Positions 17,547 to 26,520 of a stretch of DNA of 64,000 bases are shown here, piece by piece (within the stretch, counting starts at the first letter, position 1; each line of letters begins with the position of its first letter). Where the stretch lies: positions 62,001 through 126,000 of the forward strand of contig WGNK01000004.1 in NCBI GenBank assembly GCA_016124535.1, in the 5' to 3' direction. The translations under genes were made by a program, and so were the position numbers. The DNA comes from Azospirillum sp. (lineage in GTDB: Bacteria > Pseudomonadota > Alphaproteobacteria > Azospirillales > Azospirillaceae). Below the pieces are notes generated by a model that was given only the letters and a program-made list of their open reading frames with translations, made no database searches and had not been told where the DNA came from.

Positions 17547-18467
17547 GTGGTAACAGCACTCCCTGCCTCAGTCGACGAGACGCTGGCCCTTTTGGCCCGC
17601 GGCGACTATGTCGCCGATCGCGCGCTGGCGACGGCGCTGTTCCTGGGCTTGCGTCTGGGGCGGCCGCTGTTCCTAGAAGGCGAGGCCGGGGTCGGCAAGA
17701 CCGAGATCGCCAAGGTGCTGAGCGCCACCCTCGGCCGCCGCCTGGTCCGGTTGCAGTGCTATGAGGGGCTCGACGTTGCCGCCGCGGTCTACGAGTGGAA
17801 TCACGCGCGTCAGATGATCGAAATCCGCTTGGCCGAAGCCGACGGCGTCACCGACCGCGACCAACTCGGCGCCGATATCTTTTCCGAACGCTTCCTGATC
17901 CGCCGGCCGCTGCTCCAGGCACTCGACGCCGCGCCGGAAGGCCCGCCGGTGCTGCTGATCGACGAACTCGACCGGGCCGACGAACCGTTCGAGGCGTTTC
18001 TGCTCGAGGTATTGTCGGATTTCCAGGTCACCATCCCGGAACTGGGCACGATCAAGGCGGCGGCGCCGCCGCTGGTGGTGATCACCTCCAACCGCACCCG
18101 CGAGATTCACGACGCGCTCAAGCGGCGCTGCTTCTACGCCTGGGTCGATTATCCCGATGCCGACCGCGAGCTGCGCATCCTGGCGCTCAAGGCGCCGGGC
18201 ACCGCCGAACGCCTGGCGCAGCAGATCGTTCAGTTCGTTCAGCGTCTGCGCGGCATGGAACTCTATAAGGCGCCCGGTGTCGCCGAGACCATCGACTGGG
18301 CGCAGGCGCTGCTCGAGCTCAACCGGATCGAACTGGATCCCACCACGATCGACGACACCCTGGGCGCCCTGCTCAAATATCAGGACGATATCGCCAAGCT
18401 GCACGGCAGCGAGTCGGCCCGCCTGCTCGCCCAGGTCAATGCCGAGCTGGCCACCGCCCGCCGATGA
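17547..18467 (+). CDS. coxD: MoxR-family AAA+ ATPase, CoxD-like
   Basis: A 306-residue AAA+ protein with Walker A GEAGVGKTEIAK near residue 45, Walker B LLIDELDRAD near 137 and sensor-1 VITSNRTREI. MoxR ATPases work with VWA-domain partners as chaperones; CoxD of the carbon-monoxide dehydrogenase cluster helps assemble the Cu-S-Mo centre of molybdenum hydroxylases. The VWA partner follows after 13 bases, and the XdhC pair after that, which supports this role. The start is GTG 17547; an ATG at 17476 is in another frame and soon stops. The symbol reflects context; the exact client enzyme is not in the window. Confidence 0.85.
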   Translation: MVTALPASVDETLALLARGDYVADRALATALFLGLRLGRPLFLEGEAGVGKTEIAKVLSATLGRRLVRLQCYEGLDVAAAVYEWNHARQMIEIRLAEADGVTDRDQLGADIFSERFLIRRPLLQALDAAPEGPPVLLIDELDRADEPFEAFLLEVLSDFQVTIPELGTIKAAAPPLVVITSNRTREIHDALKRRCFYAWVDYPDADRELRILALKAPGTAERLAQQIVQFVQRLRGMELYKAPGVAETIDWAQALLELNRIELDPTTIDDTLGALLKYQDDIAKLHGSESARLLAQVNAELATARR

Positions 18468-18480
18468 ACGAACCCGGGCG

Positions 18481-19710
18481 ATGATTGTCTCCGCCGAAAC
18501 CGGACGCTTCGCCGTCAACATCATGCATTTCGCCCGGACCCTGCGCGCCGCCGGGCTGCCGGTCGGAACCGGCCGGATCCTGCAGGCGCTGGAGGCGGTC
18601 GAGGCGGTCGGGGTCGGTGACCGCGGCGATTTTTACTGGGCACTCCACGCGGTGTTCGTCAACCGGCGCGATCAGCGGTTGCTGTTCGACCAGGCGTTCC
18701 ATGTGTTCTGGCGCAATCCCCAGATTCTCGAGCGCATGATGTCGCTGCTGCTGCCGAGCGTGCGCGCCGAGCTTAAGCGCCAGGGACCGGAGCTGGCCCG
18801 CCGGTTGGAAGATGCCCTCAATCTCGGCCGTCGCCCGCGCGACGACGACCGGGCGCGCGAGCGCGAGCCGGAACGGATCGAGATCGATGCCACGCTGACC
18901 TGGTCCGGGCGCGAGTTGCTGCAGGGCCGCGATTTCGAAAAGATGTCGGCGGAGGAAGTCGCGCTGGCCAAGGCGGCGCTCAGGACCATCCGGCTGCCGC
19001 GCTGGGAGCAGCCGACCCGGCGGTTTCGGGCCGATCCGGCCGGGCGGTCGATCGATTTGCGCCTGACCATGCGGCGGTCCTTGCGCTCCGGCGGCGACCT
19101 GATCGAGCTTGCGACCCGCAGTCGGCGCAGCCGGCCACCGCCCCTGGTGGCGATCTGCGATATCTCGGGATCGATGGACCGCTATGCCCGCATGCTGCTG
19201 CACTTCCTCCATGCGGTGACCAATGATCGTGACCGTGTCTACAGCTTTCTGTTCGGCACCCGGCTGACCAATATCACCCGCCATCTTCGCCACAAGGACG
19301 TCGATGTCGCCCTCGAAAAAGTGACCGGGGCGGTTCAGGACTGGTCGGGCGGCACCCGGATCGGGGCCTGCCTGGAGGATTTCAATCGGCAATGGGCGCG
19401 GCGCGTGCTTGGCCAGAATGCCGTGGTCCTGCTGATCACCGACGGGCTCGATCGCGATGCCGGTGCGGGGCTGGCGCAGCAGACCGAACGGTTGCACAAG
19501 AGCTGTCACCGCCTGATCTGGCTCAATCCGCTGTTGCGCTTCGACGGCTTCGCGCCCAAATCCTTGGGAATACGGGCGATCTTGCCCCATGTCGACGATT
19601 TCCGGCCGGTCCATTCCCTCGACAGCCTGACGGCGCTGGGGCGGGCGCTGGATGACCGGGGATGGCGCCGCCAGGGAGGCAGACCCCTATGGCGAGAGGA
19701 GCGGGCGTGA
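18481..19710 (+). CDS. coxE: VWA-domain CoxE-like protein
   Basis: A 409-residue soluble protein. The N-terminal half is helical (HFARTLRAAGLPVGTGRI is typical of CoxE). The C-terminal half is a von Willebrand A domain with a complete metal-ion-dependent adhesion motif, DISGSM, plus TRIG and ITDGLD. It is the usual MoxR partner in maturation of molybdenum hydroxylases. The ATG at 18481 is 13 bases after the MoxR stop. Its own stop overlaps the next start by one base (TGATG), showing a tightly coupled operon. Confidence 0.88.
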   Translation: MIVSAETGRFAVNIMHFARTLRAAGLPVGTGRILQALEAVEAVGVGDRGDFYWALHAVFVNRRDQRLLFDQAFHVFWRNPQILERMMSLLLPSVRAELKRQGPELARRLEDALNLGRRPRDDDRAREREPERIEIDATLTWSGRELLQGRDFEKMSAEEVALAKAALRTIRLPRWEQPTRRFRADPAGRSIDLRLTMRRSLRSGGDLIELATRSRRSRPPPLVAICDISGSMDRYARMLLHFLHAVTNDRDRVYSFLFGTRLTNITRHLRHKDVDVALEKVTGAVQDWSGGTRIGACLEDFNRQWARRVLGQNAVVLLITDGLDRDAGAGLAQQTERLHKSCHRLIWLNPLLRFDGFAPKSLGIRAILPHVDDFRPVHSLDSLTALGRALDDRGWRRQGGRPLWREERA

Positions 19711-20024
19711 TGCAGGACGAAGTTCTCGAACGCGCGGCAAGCTGGCGTGCCGGCAACCGCCGGGTGGCGCTGGCCACCGTGATTGCGACCTGGGGCTCGT
19801 CGCCGCGACCGGTCGGCAGCCAGTTGGCGGTTGACCATGCCGGTGCCATGGTCGGCTCGGTATCGGGTGGCTGCATCGAGGCGGCGGTCGCCCATGAGGC
19901 GCAGCAGGTGATCGCCGATGGCGAGCCGCGCTTGCTCGACTTCGGCGTCACCAATGAGCGGGCCTGGGAAGTCGGCCTGGCCTGCGGCGGCCGGGTCGAG
20001 GTTTACCTCGAGCGCGTCGAATGA
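19710..20024 (+). CDS. XdhC/CoxI N-terminal domain protein
   Basis: A 104-residue protein equal to the first half of XdhC, with ATVIATWGSSPRPVGSQLAV and GSVSGGCIEAAV, the conserved Gly-Cys motif of the family. XdhC binds molybdenum cofactor, promotes its sulphuration and inserts it into xanthine-dehydrogenase-type enzymes. Here the two XdhC halves are encoded by separate overlapping genes, an arrangement I know from other alphaproteobacteria, so it is a natural split rather than a frameshift. It overlaps the VWA gene by one base and the next gene by four (ATGA). Confidence 0.9.
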   Translation: MQDEVLERAASWRAGNRRVALATVIATWGSSPRPVGSQLAVDHAGAMVGSVSGGCIEAAVAHEAQQVIADGEPRLLDFGVTNERAWEVGLACGGRVEVYLERVE

Positions 20025-20725
20025 AGGCGGAAACCCTGGAGCGCCTGGTCCGGGCGCGTGCCGAAAAGCGGCCGGTGGCCCTGGTCACCGATCTTGGAAC
20101 CGGACTGCAGACCCTGGTCTATCCGGAGGCGGTCCACGGCAGTTTCAGTCTCGACGGGGCGATGCTGGCGACGGTGCGCGACTATCTGCGCGCCGACCGC
20201 AGCGGCGTCATCCAGTCCGACGACGACAGCCGGCTGTTCGTCCAGGCGGTTTGCCCGCGGTTGCGTCTGATCGTGGTCGGCGCGGTTCACATCGCCCAGC
20301 CGCTGGCGCCGATGGCGATGCTGGCCGGGTATGACGTGACCGTGGTCGACCCGCGCCGGGCCTTTGCCACCGACGAGCGCTTTCCCGGTATCACGGTCGA
20401 CCAGGGCTGGCCCGACGAGGCGCTGGCGGCGCTGGCCCCCGACGCCCGCACCGCGGTGGTAACCCTGACCCACGACCAGAAACTCGACGATCCGGCCCTG
20501 ACGGTGGCTCTGCACTCAGGTGCCTTCTATATCGGCGCCCTGGGCAGCCGCAAGACCCATGCCGCCCGTTTGGGGCGGTTGCGGGCCGCTGGCTTCGCCG
20601 AGCCGGCGCTGGCGCGCATCCACGGTCCGGTCGGTCTTGGGATCGGCGCCTTGACGCCGGCCGAGATTGCGGTTTCGATCCTGGCAGATATCACCCTGGC
20701 CTTGCGGCAGGGGACAACCGTCTGA
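20021..20725 (+). CDS. XdhC Rossmann-domain protein
   Basis: A 234-residue protein corresponding to the C-terminal half of XdhC. LIVVGAVHIAQPLAPMAMLAGYDVTVVDPR is the Rossmann nucleotide-binding start, and YIGALGSRKTHAARL and HGPVGLGIGALTPAEIAVSI are family signatures. Together with the preceding small protein it should reconstitute a molybdenum-cofactor insertion factor. The start overlaps the previous stop by four bases. This is the last recognisable maturation gene; no molybdenum-enzyme structural gene is in the window. Confidence 0.92.
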   Translation: MKAETLERLVRARAEKRPVALVTDLGTGLQTLVYPEAVHGSFSLDGAMLATVRDYLRADRSGVIQSDDDSRLFVQAVCPRLRLIVVGAVHIAQPLAPMAMLAGYDVTVVDPRRAFATDERFPGITVDQGWPDEALAALAPDARTAVVTLTHDQKLDDPALTVALHSGAFYIGALGSRKTHAARLGRLRAAGFAEPALARIHGPVGLGIGALTPAEIAVSILADITLALRQGTTV

Positions 20726-20768
20726 GCGCAGCCGGCGCGGCGACGGGGCGGAGGGAGGAAATTCGCGC

Positions 20769-21827
20769 ATGACCGGAAGCTTGCCCGTCTCGCCGCCCGA
20801 TCTGTTCGTCGTCGTCCATCCGCCCGAGGGCCGTGCCTATCTGGTGGTGTTCGCGGGCGACAAGGAACGCCACTTGGTCGGGCGCTTCGATGCCCAGTCG
20901 AAAACCCCGGCCGATCTGCTGATTGACGACCGCACGGTGTCGCGGCGGCATTGCGAGTTTCTCTGTCTTCGCGCTGCGGGCGGCTGGACCATCGCCGACC
21001 TGAACAGCGTCAACGGCACCCTCCTCAACGGCGCACGGGTGGCACCGGACCGGCCGTCGGCGCTGGCCCATGGCGGCCAGATCCGGATCGGCGACAGTCT
21101 TTTGACCCTGGGGATCGGTGCGCCGCCCGCCGGAGCGCCGCCCACCGCCCTCGGCCCGCGGCAGGGCGGTCTTCCCGTGGCCGCCGCCGACGACAATCCC
21201 AAGACCGAAATGCTGCCGTCCAAGGCGCGGCCGCTGGCGGCCGGCTTGGCGCCGCCGCCCGGATTGGCACATCCAGCGGTGGCACACCCAGCGGCGGCCG
21301 CCGCCGCCATGGCACCGCCCGCGATGGCGTCACCGATGATGGCGCCGCCGACGATGGTGGTCGTGCCCCGGATTTTGCCCGCTGTTGCGGCAGCCCCGGC
21401 GCCGCTACCGTCACCGTCACCGTCACCGCCGCCGGCTCCCCGGCTGACCGCACCGCCACCGCCGCTGGCGGCGGCACGACCGGCGCGGCTGCTGCTGGTC
21501 GCCGGCAGGGAGGGAGGCGATCTTGGCGAACCCGCCTTCGGCGGCGATCTGCTTGACCGGGTAGTGATCAAGGAAGGCGAGGAGGCCCGTGTCGTCGTGC
21601 GCGATGGCCGTTTCGTCATCCGCGTCGTTGCCGATTTCACCGCATCGGTCGCAGCGGCGACCTTGCCGCCCGCGGCGACCGGAGTGGTGGCACCGCCCGC
21701 ACCGGTCTCGGCCGCGATACCGCCGCCTGCGGCGGCCGGGCTCGAGGCCTTGGTCGCCGGCATTACGCCGGAGAACCGGCGCACGGAGACCGCCTGGGGC
21801 ACGTTCAGCGATCGGGAGGCTTCATGA
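20769..21827 (+). CDS. FHA-domain protein with Pro/Ala-rich linker
   Basis: A 352-residue protein. The N-terminal FHA domain (about 20-110) has LVGRF, TVSRRHCEF and NSVNGTLLNG, the residues that bind phosphothreonine. A long low-complexity Pro/Ala/Met-rich linker follows (about 120-235). A second conserved-looking block starts at ARPARLLLVAGREGGD (about 240-300), and a Pro/Ala tail ends the protein. FHA proteins read Ser/Thr kinase output; the kinase at 2045-3460 is a possible but distant partner. GGAGG lies about 11 bases before the ATG. The stop overlaps the MazF-like gene start (ATGA), so the two are translationally coupled. Confidence 0.82.
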   Translation: MTGSLPVSPPDLFVVVHPPEGRAYLVVFAGDKERHLVGRFDAQSKTPADLLIDDRTVSRRHCEFLCLRAAGGWTIADLNSVNGTLLNGARVAPDRPSALAHGGQIRIGDSLLTLGIGAPPAGAPPTALGPRQGGLPVAAADDNPKTEMLPSKARPLAAGLAPPPGLAHPAVAHPAAAAAAMAPPAMASPMMAPPTMVVVPRILPAVAAAPAPLPSPSPSPPPAPRLTAPPPPLAAARPARLLLVAGREGGDLGEPAFGGDLLDRVVIKEGEEARVVVRDGRFVIRVVADFTASVAAATLPPAATGVVAPPAPVSAAIPPPAAAGLEALVAGITPENRRTETAWGTFSDREAS

Positions 21828-22165
21828 CCGACGGCTATGTTCCCGATCGGGGCGACGTAATTCGGCTGGCGATCGAGCAGGGGGCTGCCGGTGCCGCCCC
21901 CGATCAGCGCCGTGCCGTGGTGTTGTCTCCGCGCAGCTACAACGACAAGGCGCGGCTGGCCCTGGTCTGTCCACTTATTGCCCGAGCCAATGGCCATCCG
22001 TTCGAGGTGGGCTTACCCGACGGCCTGGCGGTGCGCGGCGCGGTACTTGCCGATCAGGTGCGCAGTCTCGATTGGATGTGGCGCCAAGCCAAGCCGATCG
22101 GTCGGCTTCCGCCGGAGGTGGTTGCCACGATCCTGGCGCGGCTGGGCGCCCTGCTCCAACCTTGA
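21824..22165 (+). CDS. MazF/PemK-family toxin-like protein
   Basis: A 113-residue protein that fits the MazF endoribonuclease family: YVPDRGDVIRL at the start, RRAVVLSPRSYNDKARLALVCPLI with the family arginine, then GAVLADQVRSLDW and a final helix ILARLGALLQ. MazF cleaves mRNA at short sequences. No MazE-type antitoxin gene is next to it. Instead its start overlaps the FHA gene by four bases, so the FHA protein occupies the antitoxin position. It could also be a chromosomal MazF-like protein that has lost toxicity. The family call is good; the pairing is inferred. Confidence 0.82.
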   Translation: MTDGYVPDRGDVIRLAIEQGAAGAAPDQRRAVVLSPRSYNDKARLALVCPLIARANGHPFEVGLPDGLAVRGAVLADQVRSLDWMWRQAKPIGRLPPEVVATILARLGALLQP

Positions 22166-22181
22166 GGCCGCTGCGCCAGCG

Positions 22182-22967
22182 CTATTGCGGCTGGCCGAGC
22201 GCCTTCAGGCGGGCGACTGCCTGGGGCTGCCCACGCGCAGCGGCCTTGCGGTACCAGGCGATCGCCCGGGCCTGGTCGGGGGTGCCGTCGCTGCCCTGTT
22301 CGTGGAATTGGCCCAGATAGAACATGGCCAAAGGTTCGTCCTGGGCGACGGCGCGCTCCAACCATCGCCGTGCCGTGGCCGGATCGGCGGCGATGCCGAG
22401 ACCCAGGCGATAGAGATTACCCAGCCGGGCTTCGGCCAGCGCCAATCCCTGGCTGGCCGACCGTCGGAGCCAATGGAATGCCGCGGCATCGTCCTGAGGC
22501 ACCGTATCGCCGACCTCGTACATCGCGCCGAGGTTGTACTGGGCGATGACGTGGCCGTGCTCGGCGGCCCGGGCGTACCAGGTCACCGCCTCCTCGACCT
22601 CGCCGCGACGCTCGAGTGCCCGGCCGAGCTGGTACTCGAAGCGAGCGGTTGCCGGCCAGGCGGTGACCGCATGCCGGCAGGCCGGGATCGCCCGTTCGGC
22701 GTCCAGGTCCTGGTATTTGATGCCGGCGACTGGCGCGGCGCTGTCGTAATTGCTGGCGGCGAGCCGGTCGCAGTCGTGGACCGGCGGGGCGGTCGCGGCC
22801 AGCGCGACGCCGCCGCGGCAGAGGCCGAGCGTCGCGATCGCCGCGCACAGGGTCAGATGCCATCGCGTCCGGGGGCGTGCCGTCGGGTGTTTGGAAAATT
22901 TACCGGTCACCGCGGCCCCCCTGTCCGGTCGCGGCAGCTCCCGCGGGGCGGGTCGCCTTGCCAGCAT
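22182..22967 (-). CDS. Sel1-repeat protein with signal peptide
   Basis: A protein of about 261 residues with an N-terminal signal or anchor segment (LTLCAAIATLGLCRGGVALAA), then several Sel1-like repeats, for example AVTWYARAAEHGHVIAQYNLGAMY, AFHWLRRSASQGLALAEARLGNLY and AIAWYRKAAARGQPQAVARL. These alpha-alpha solenoids mediate protein contacts, usually in the envelope. The ATG at 22967 has GAGG upstream; a GTG at 22910 preceded by a G run is an alternative and would give a shorter n-region. It follows the sensor kinase gene by about 21 bases on the same strand and may share its operon. Confidence 0.8.
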   Translation of the reverse strand: MLARRPAPRELPRPDRGAAVTGKFSKHPTARPRTRWHLTLCAAIATLGLCRGGVALAATAPPVHDCDRLAASNYDSAAPVAGIKYQDLDAERAIPACRHAVTAWPATARFEYQLGRALERRGEVEEAVTWYARAAEHGHVIAQYNLGAMYEVGDTVPQDDAAAFHWLRRSASQGLALAEARLGNLYRLGLGIAADPATARRWLERAVAQDEPLAMFYLGQFHEQGSDGTPDQARAIAWYRKAAARGQPQAVARLKALGQPQ

Positions 22968-22988
22968 GAAAGCCTCGCCGGCGGCAAA

Positions 22989-25550
22989 TCAAGACGCAAC
23001 CACGGTGGCGTCGCGCCTCAACCCGGAAAAATTGGTCGGGAGATGGACGGTGACGCTGGTGCCGACGCCGACTTCGCTGGCAATGCGGATCGAGCCGCCG
23101 TGCAACTCGGCCAGACCCTTGACCAGAGACAAGCCCAGGCCGGTGCCGCCGGCCGCCCGGTTGTAGCTGTTGTCGCCCTGCTCGAACGGCTGGGTGACAC
23201 GTTCGATGCGGTCCTTGGGGATGCCGAGCCCGGTATCGGCAACGATGATATCGACGCCGCCGGCCGCGGCCAAGCGGACGGTGACGGTGATCTGTCCCCC
23301 GGCCGGGGTAAATTTGATGGCGTTGGACAAAAGATTGCTGAGAATCTGCCGGACCGCGCGTTCGTCGGCGTAGAATTCGGGAATCGTCTTCGGCAGGTCG
23401 CGCAGGACCGTGACATCGGCACTTCGGGCCTGTTCGCGGGTCAGGTTGAGCGCGGAGGCGACCACGCTTAAGAGATCGACCCGCTCGATCATCACGGTCA
23501 TTCGACCGGCCTCGATCTTCGAGACATCGAGAATATTGTTGAGCAGGTCGAGCAAATGCCGGCCACTGGAAAAAATATCCTCGGCAAATCCGGCATAGGA
23601 TTCCAACGCCATCTGATCCTCGCCCATCGATTTCTTGGCGATGATGTCGGAAAAGCCGATGATGGCGTTGAGTGGGGTGCGTAATTCGTGACTCATCGTC
23701 GCCAGAAACAGCGATTTGATCTGATTGGCCCGCTCGGCGTTGAGCGTTGCCACCTGCAGTTCATCCTCCCGCCGCTTGTGCTCGGTGATGTCGGTATAGG
23801 TGGTCAATCGGCTTCCGTCAGGCATCGGCACGCCACGCACGTCCAGCATGGTGCCAGATGGCAGCCGCCGCTCGCTGAAGGTGATCCTGGGTTCGCAGAT
23901 TTCGGTGAGCCGGGCGGCAACCATAGCCTCGGTCTCGCCGTCGCCGTAGTCGCCCCGCTGGGCTCGCCAGCGAACGACCTCGACCAGCGGCAGCCCGATC
24001 CGTCCGAACCCGTCGGGCAGCCCGAGCAGCTGTATCCAGTTGCGATTGTACAGGACCAGCCGCTGGTCGGCATCGAACACGCAAATGCCCTGGGCGATGT
24101 TCTCGACTGTGGTCTGCATCAGGACGGCGCGGCGCTCCAACTCCTGCTGCTGCTGCTTGAACGAGGTGATATCGGTGCGGATATGGACGCGCCCGCCGTC
24201 GCTGGTCGGCACCGCCCAGGCCAGAATCCAGCGCCCCGACGACAGCAACTGCTCGGTCGGGGGCCCCGGATGGCGGTGCGCCTGCAAACGGTCCTGGACC
24301 CATTGGCGGGGGTTGCCGGCCGACTGCACGATCAGCCCGGCGGCGACAGAATGCTCGACGAATTCGGGGTAGCTGATCCCGGGCCTGAGGTGCTGGGCGA
24401 TCGGCGCCACCATTTCCCGATATTTGCTGTTGAACAGAACCAGTTTTTCGTCGCGATCGAACAGGACAAAACCTTCGGTCATGCTTTCGATGGCATCAAG
24501 CAACTGGCGCCGCGCTTCGACCGCCCGGCTTTCGCTCGACTGCAGCAGGCAGACCGCTTCTTCCTCGCGGCGGAGATGGCGAAGCAACGAAAACAGGAAA
24601 AACAACAACGTGCCATTGACCAGGAGCAGGCCGATGGTGGCGTAGGCGACGCGCTCCCACCAACCGCCCAGGGCGCGATCGAGGGAAATCGTGGAGGTCA
24701 CCACGAGCGGCCACATCGCCAGCTTGCGGTAGCTGGTCAGCCGCCAGTCGCCATTGACGGTTTCGGTGAACGTGCCGGTCGGCCTGCGCGGCAGATAGGT
24801 TCGAAACAGCGGCGAGTTGGCGCGGTCGGAGCCGATCGCCGTCGGCGAGTTGGCGACCGCGACCATGACGATGCCGCTCTCATGGACCAAGGTCGACTCG
24901 ACGCCCTGACCGATGTCGAGGGCGGCGTAGAACTGGGCGATATGGGCGGGGTCGATTGAGACATTGACGACCCCGGCGAAGCGGTCGTCGCCATCGGTCA
25001 GACGACGGGTGAACCACAGCGCCCAATTGCCCGAAATCTTGCCGACCTCCGGGGTACCGATGAAGAGACCGCTGACCTGGCCGTCACGGTGGCTGGTGAA
25101 ATAGGCCCGTTTGGACGAATCCACCACCGGCGTTTGGCCCGGCTTGCCGCGATTGGCCATGATGCCGTTGCGATCGACCGCGAAGATTGCGCAGGGGTAG
25201 GGCGCAAAGGCCACCCAATGGCGCAGCTTGGACTCAATCTCAGGATCGGTGGTGGTCAGCGCCTCGGGCCCTTTGCGGGCGATCTGCCGGTTGAGTGAGT
25301 CGACCAGCCCGAGCAGTAATTGGTCGATGCCGGTGACGGTGCGCGCAGCATGCTCCTCCAGGCTGCGGCTCAGACTCTGGGTCAGATGCCTGGCGTCGGC
25401 GATCAGGCGCTGACGGGTCAGCCACAGATCCAAAGGCACCAGGCTGTTGGCCACGGCCAAAAGCATGCCGCAGAAGGCGAACAGCAGCAGTCGTGTCTGG
25501 TGCCGAGGGGGGATGCCGTGGGCCATGCCGGTGGGTCCTGTCGGCGTCAT
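22989..25550 (-). CDS. Membrane hybrid-input histidine kinase (dCache, PAS-7 x2, HisKA, HATPase)
   Basis: A sensor kinase of about 853 residues. A first membrane helix (about 18-38) and a second near 300-320 flank a dCache-like periplasmic domain containing KRAYFTSHRDGQVSGLFIGTP. Two PAS domains follow, each starting with a segment like AIESMTEGFVLFDRDEKLVLFN and TVENIAQGICVFDADQRLVLYN. HisKA has the phospho-acceptor in MSHELRTPLNAIIGF, and the HATPase has NLLSNAIKFTPAGG, DTGLGIP and GGTGLGLSLV. No response regulator is adjacent, so the partner is elsewhere. The start is uncertain: ATG 25550, 25526 or 25583, none with a strong ribosome-binding site. Confidence 0.9.
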   Translation of the reverse strand: MTPTGPTGMAHGIPPRHQTRLLLFAFCGMLLAVANSLVPLDLWLTRQRLIADARHLTQSLSRSLEEHAARTVTGIDQLLLGLVDSLNRQIARKGPEALTTTDPEIESKLRHWVAFAPYPCAIFAVDRNGIMANRGKPGQTPVVDSSKRAYFTSHRDGQVSGLFIGTPEVGKISGNWALWFTRRLTDGDDRFAGVVNVSIDPAHIAQFYAALDIGQGVESTLVHESGIVMVAVANSPTAIGSDRANSPLFRTYLPRRPTGTFTETVNGDWRLTSYRKLAMWPLVVTSTISLDRALGGWWERVAYATIGLLLVNGTLLFFLFSLLRHLRREEEAVCLLQSSESRAVEARRQLLDAIESMTEGFVLFDRDEKLVLFNSKYREMVAPIAQHLRPGISYPEFVEHSVAAGLIVQSAGNPRQWVQDRLQAHRHPGPPTEQLLSSGRWILAWAVPTSDGGRVHIRTDITSFKQQQQELERRAVLMQTTVENIAQGICVFDADQRLVLYNRNWIQLLGLPDGFGRIGLPLVEVVRWRAQRGDYGDGETEAMVAARLTEICEPRITFSERRLPSGTMLDVRGVPMPDGSRLTTYTDITEHKRREDELQVATLNAERANQIKSLFLATMSHELRTPLNAIIGFSDIIAKKSMGEDQMALESYAGFAEDIFSSGRHLLDLLNNILDVSKIEAGRMTVMIERVDLLSVVASALNLTREQARSADVTVLRDLPKTIPEFYADERAVRQILSNLLSNAIKFTPAGGQITVTVRLAAAGGVDIIVADTGLGIPKDRIERVTQPFEQGDNSYNRAAGGTGLGLSLVKGLAELHGGSIRIASEVGVGTSVTVHLPTNFSGLRRDATVVAS

Positions 25551-25959
25551 TCCGGTACGCTGCCTTACGCCCGCCCGCGACATCGCGCCAGCGACCGCGC
25601 AGACAAGCGATATTGTTAATTTTAGGCATCTTTTGCAACACCGGCGGGTGATCCGAGGCGGCTTTGCCGTGGACCGCAAGCGAAATCGCGCGGTCGTTCG
25701 CCTGCCGGTCCGAGCCCTCCGGACCAAACCACCGGCGGCGCTGTGGGATCGTCGCCCCGGCTGGGCGCGGGCGGACCGGAATGCCGTCGTCCGCCAGGCT
25801 TGCGGGCCGGGCCGATCCCGCCTTTAGCGCCGATCCCGCTTTTAGCGCAGCCCGGTCAGGAATGGGCAAGGCGGCCGGAAGCGGGGTTGCCCCAGACCTG
25901 CCCCACGGAACGGCGGCGAGAGCACGCCGCCGCTGTGGGGCAGGGGACCCCGGTTCGGC
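25551..25959. other. Intergenic region between the sensor kinase and cold-shock genes
   Basis: About 400 bases with no convincing gene. It holds the promoter region of the kinase (an AT-rich patch near 25610-25630), a GCCGATCCCGC short direct repeat near 25810-25845, and the hairpin described separately. Confidence 0.5.
25897..25944 (-). terminator. Two-tier inverted repeat after the cold-shock gene
   Basis: Outer arms CCTGCCCCAC (25897-25906) and GTGGGGCAGG (25935-25944) enclose inner arms CGGCGGCG (25911-25918) and CGCCGCCG (25925-25932). It lies about 15 bases beyond the stop of the minus-strand cold-shock gene. No T tract follows, so it may be a terminator or an mRNA-protecting stem. Confidence 0.6.
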
Positions 25960-26508
25960 TCAGATCAGGACGATGCGTTCGGCCTGCGGGCCCTTTACGC
26001 CCATGCCGAGCGTCATGCGCACGCGCTGACCGGCATCGAGGCGATCGATTCCCGAGCGTTCCAGCGCGGTGGCGTGGACGAAAACGTCCTTGCCGCCGCC
26101 GTCCGGCGCAACGAAGCCAAAGCCACGATCGGGCTTGTACCACTTGACCGTTCCGTCCGCGATTTCGCCGTCGCCGACACGGCTCGACGACCGGGCACCC
26201 ATATCCGAACGGCTGTGCCGCACGTCTTCGACCGCGGTATCGGTATTCACGTCGTGGATGGCGGCGACCTGGGGTCCCTTGGTGCCCCGAGCCAGATCAC
26301 AGACGATGCTGGTGCCATCGGCCACCGAGTCGTATCCGGCAGCGTTGAGGACGGAGGCGTGGAGGAAGGCGTCAGGCGAACCATCACTGGGACTGACGAA
26401 ACCGAAGCCCTTCTGGGCATTGAACCATTTGACCGTGGCGGAAACGTTCTCCCGGGTCACTTCCGGCGTGGATTGCTGGCGCGGCGACGAACGGCGATCA
26501 GGAAACAT
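25960..26508 (-). CDS. Two-domain cold-shock protein
   Basis: A 182-residue protein with two cold-shock domains. The first (about 22-88) contains ATVKWFNAQKGFGFVSP and DAFLHASVL; the second (about 117-182) contains GTVKWYKPDRGFGFVAP and DVFVHATALE. Both RNA-binding motifs (KGFGF/RGFGF and F-V/L-H) are intact. A linker rich in charged residues joins them. Double-CSD proteins are common in alphaproteobacteria and act as RNA chaperones, often induced by stress or stationary phase. The ATG at 26508 lacks a clear ribosome-binding site, and the 5' leader contains an inverted repeat that might regulate translation. Confidence 0.93.
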   Translation of the reverse strand: MFPDRRSSPRQQSTPEVTRENVSATVKWFNAQKGFGFVSPSDGSPDAFLHASVLNAAGYDSVADGTSIVCDLARGTKGPQVAAIHDVNTDTAVEDVRHSRSDMGARSSSRVGDGEIADGTVKWYKPDRGFGFVAPDGGGKDVFVHATALERSGIDRLDAGQRVRMTLGMGVKGPQAERIVLI

Positions 26509-26520
26509 GTTGGAAACTCG

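Noticed and set aside
19710..20725. Possible frameshift splitting XdhC into two genes
   Set aside because: The overlap is a clean ATGA, both parts are complete domains, and separate genes for the two halves are known in alphaproteobacteria.
21240..21480. Repeat-rich stretch in the FHA gene as a possible sequence repeat element
   Set aside because: It encodes the Pro/Ala linker; the repetition follows from low-complexity protein sequence.
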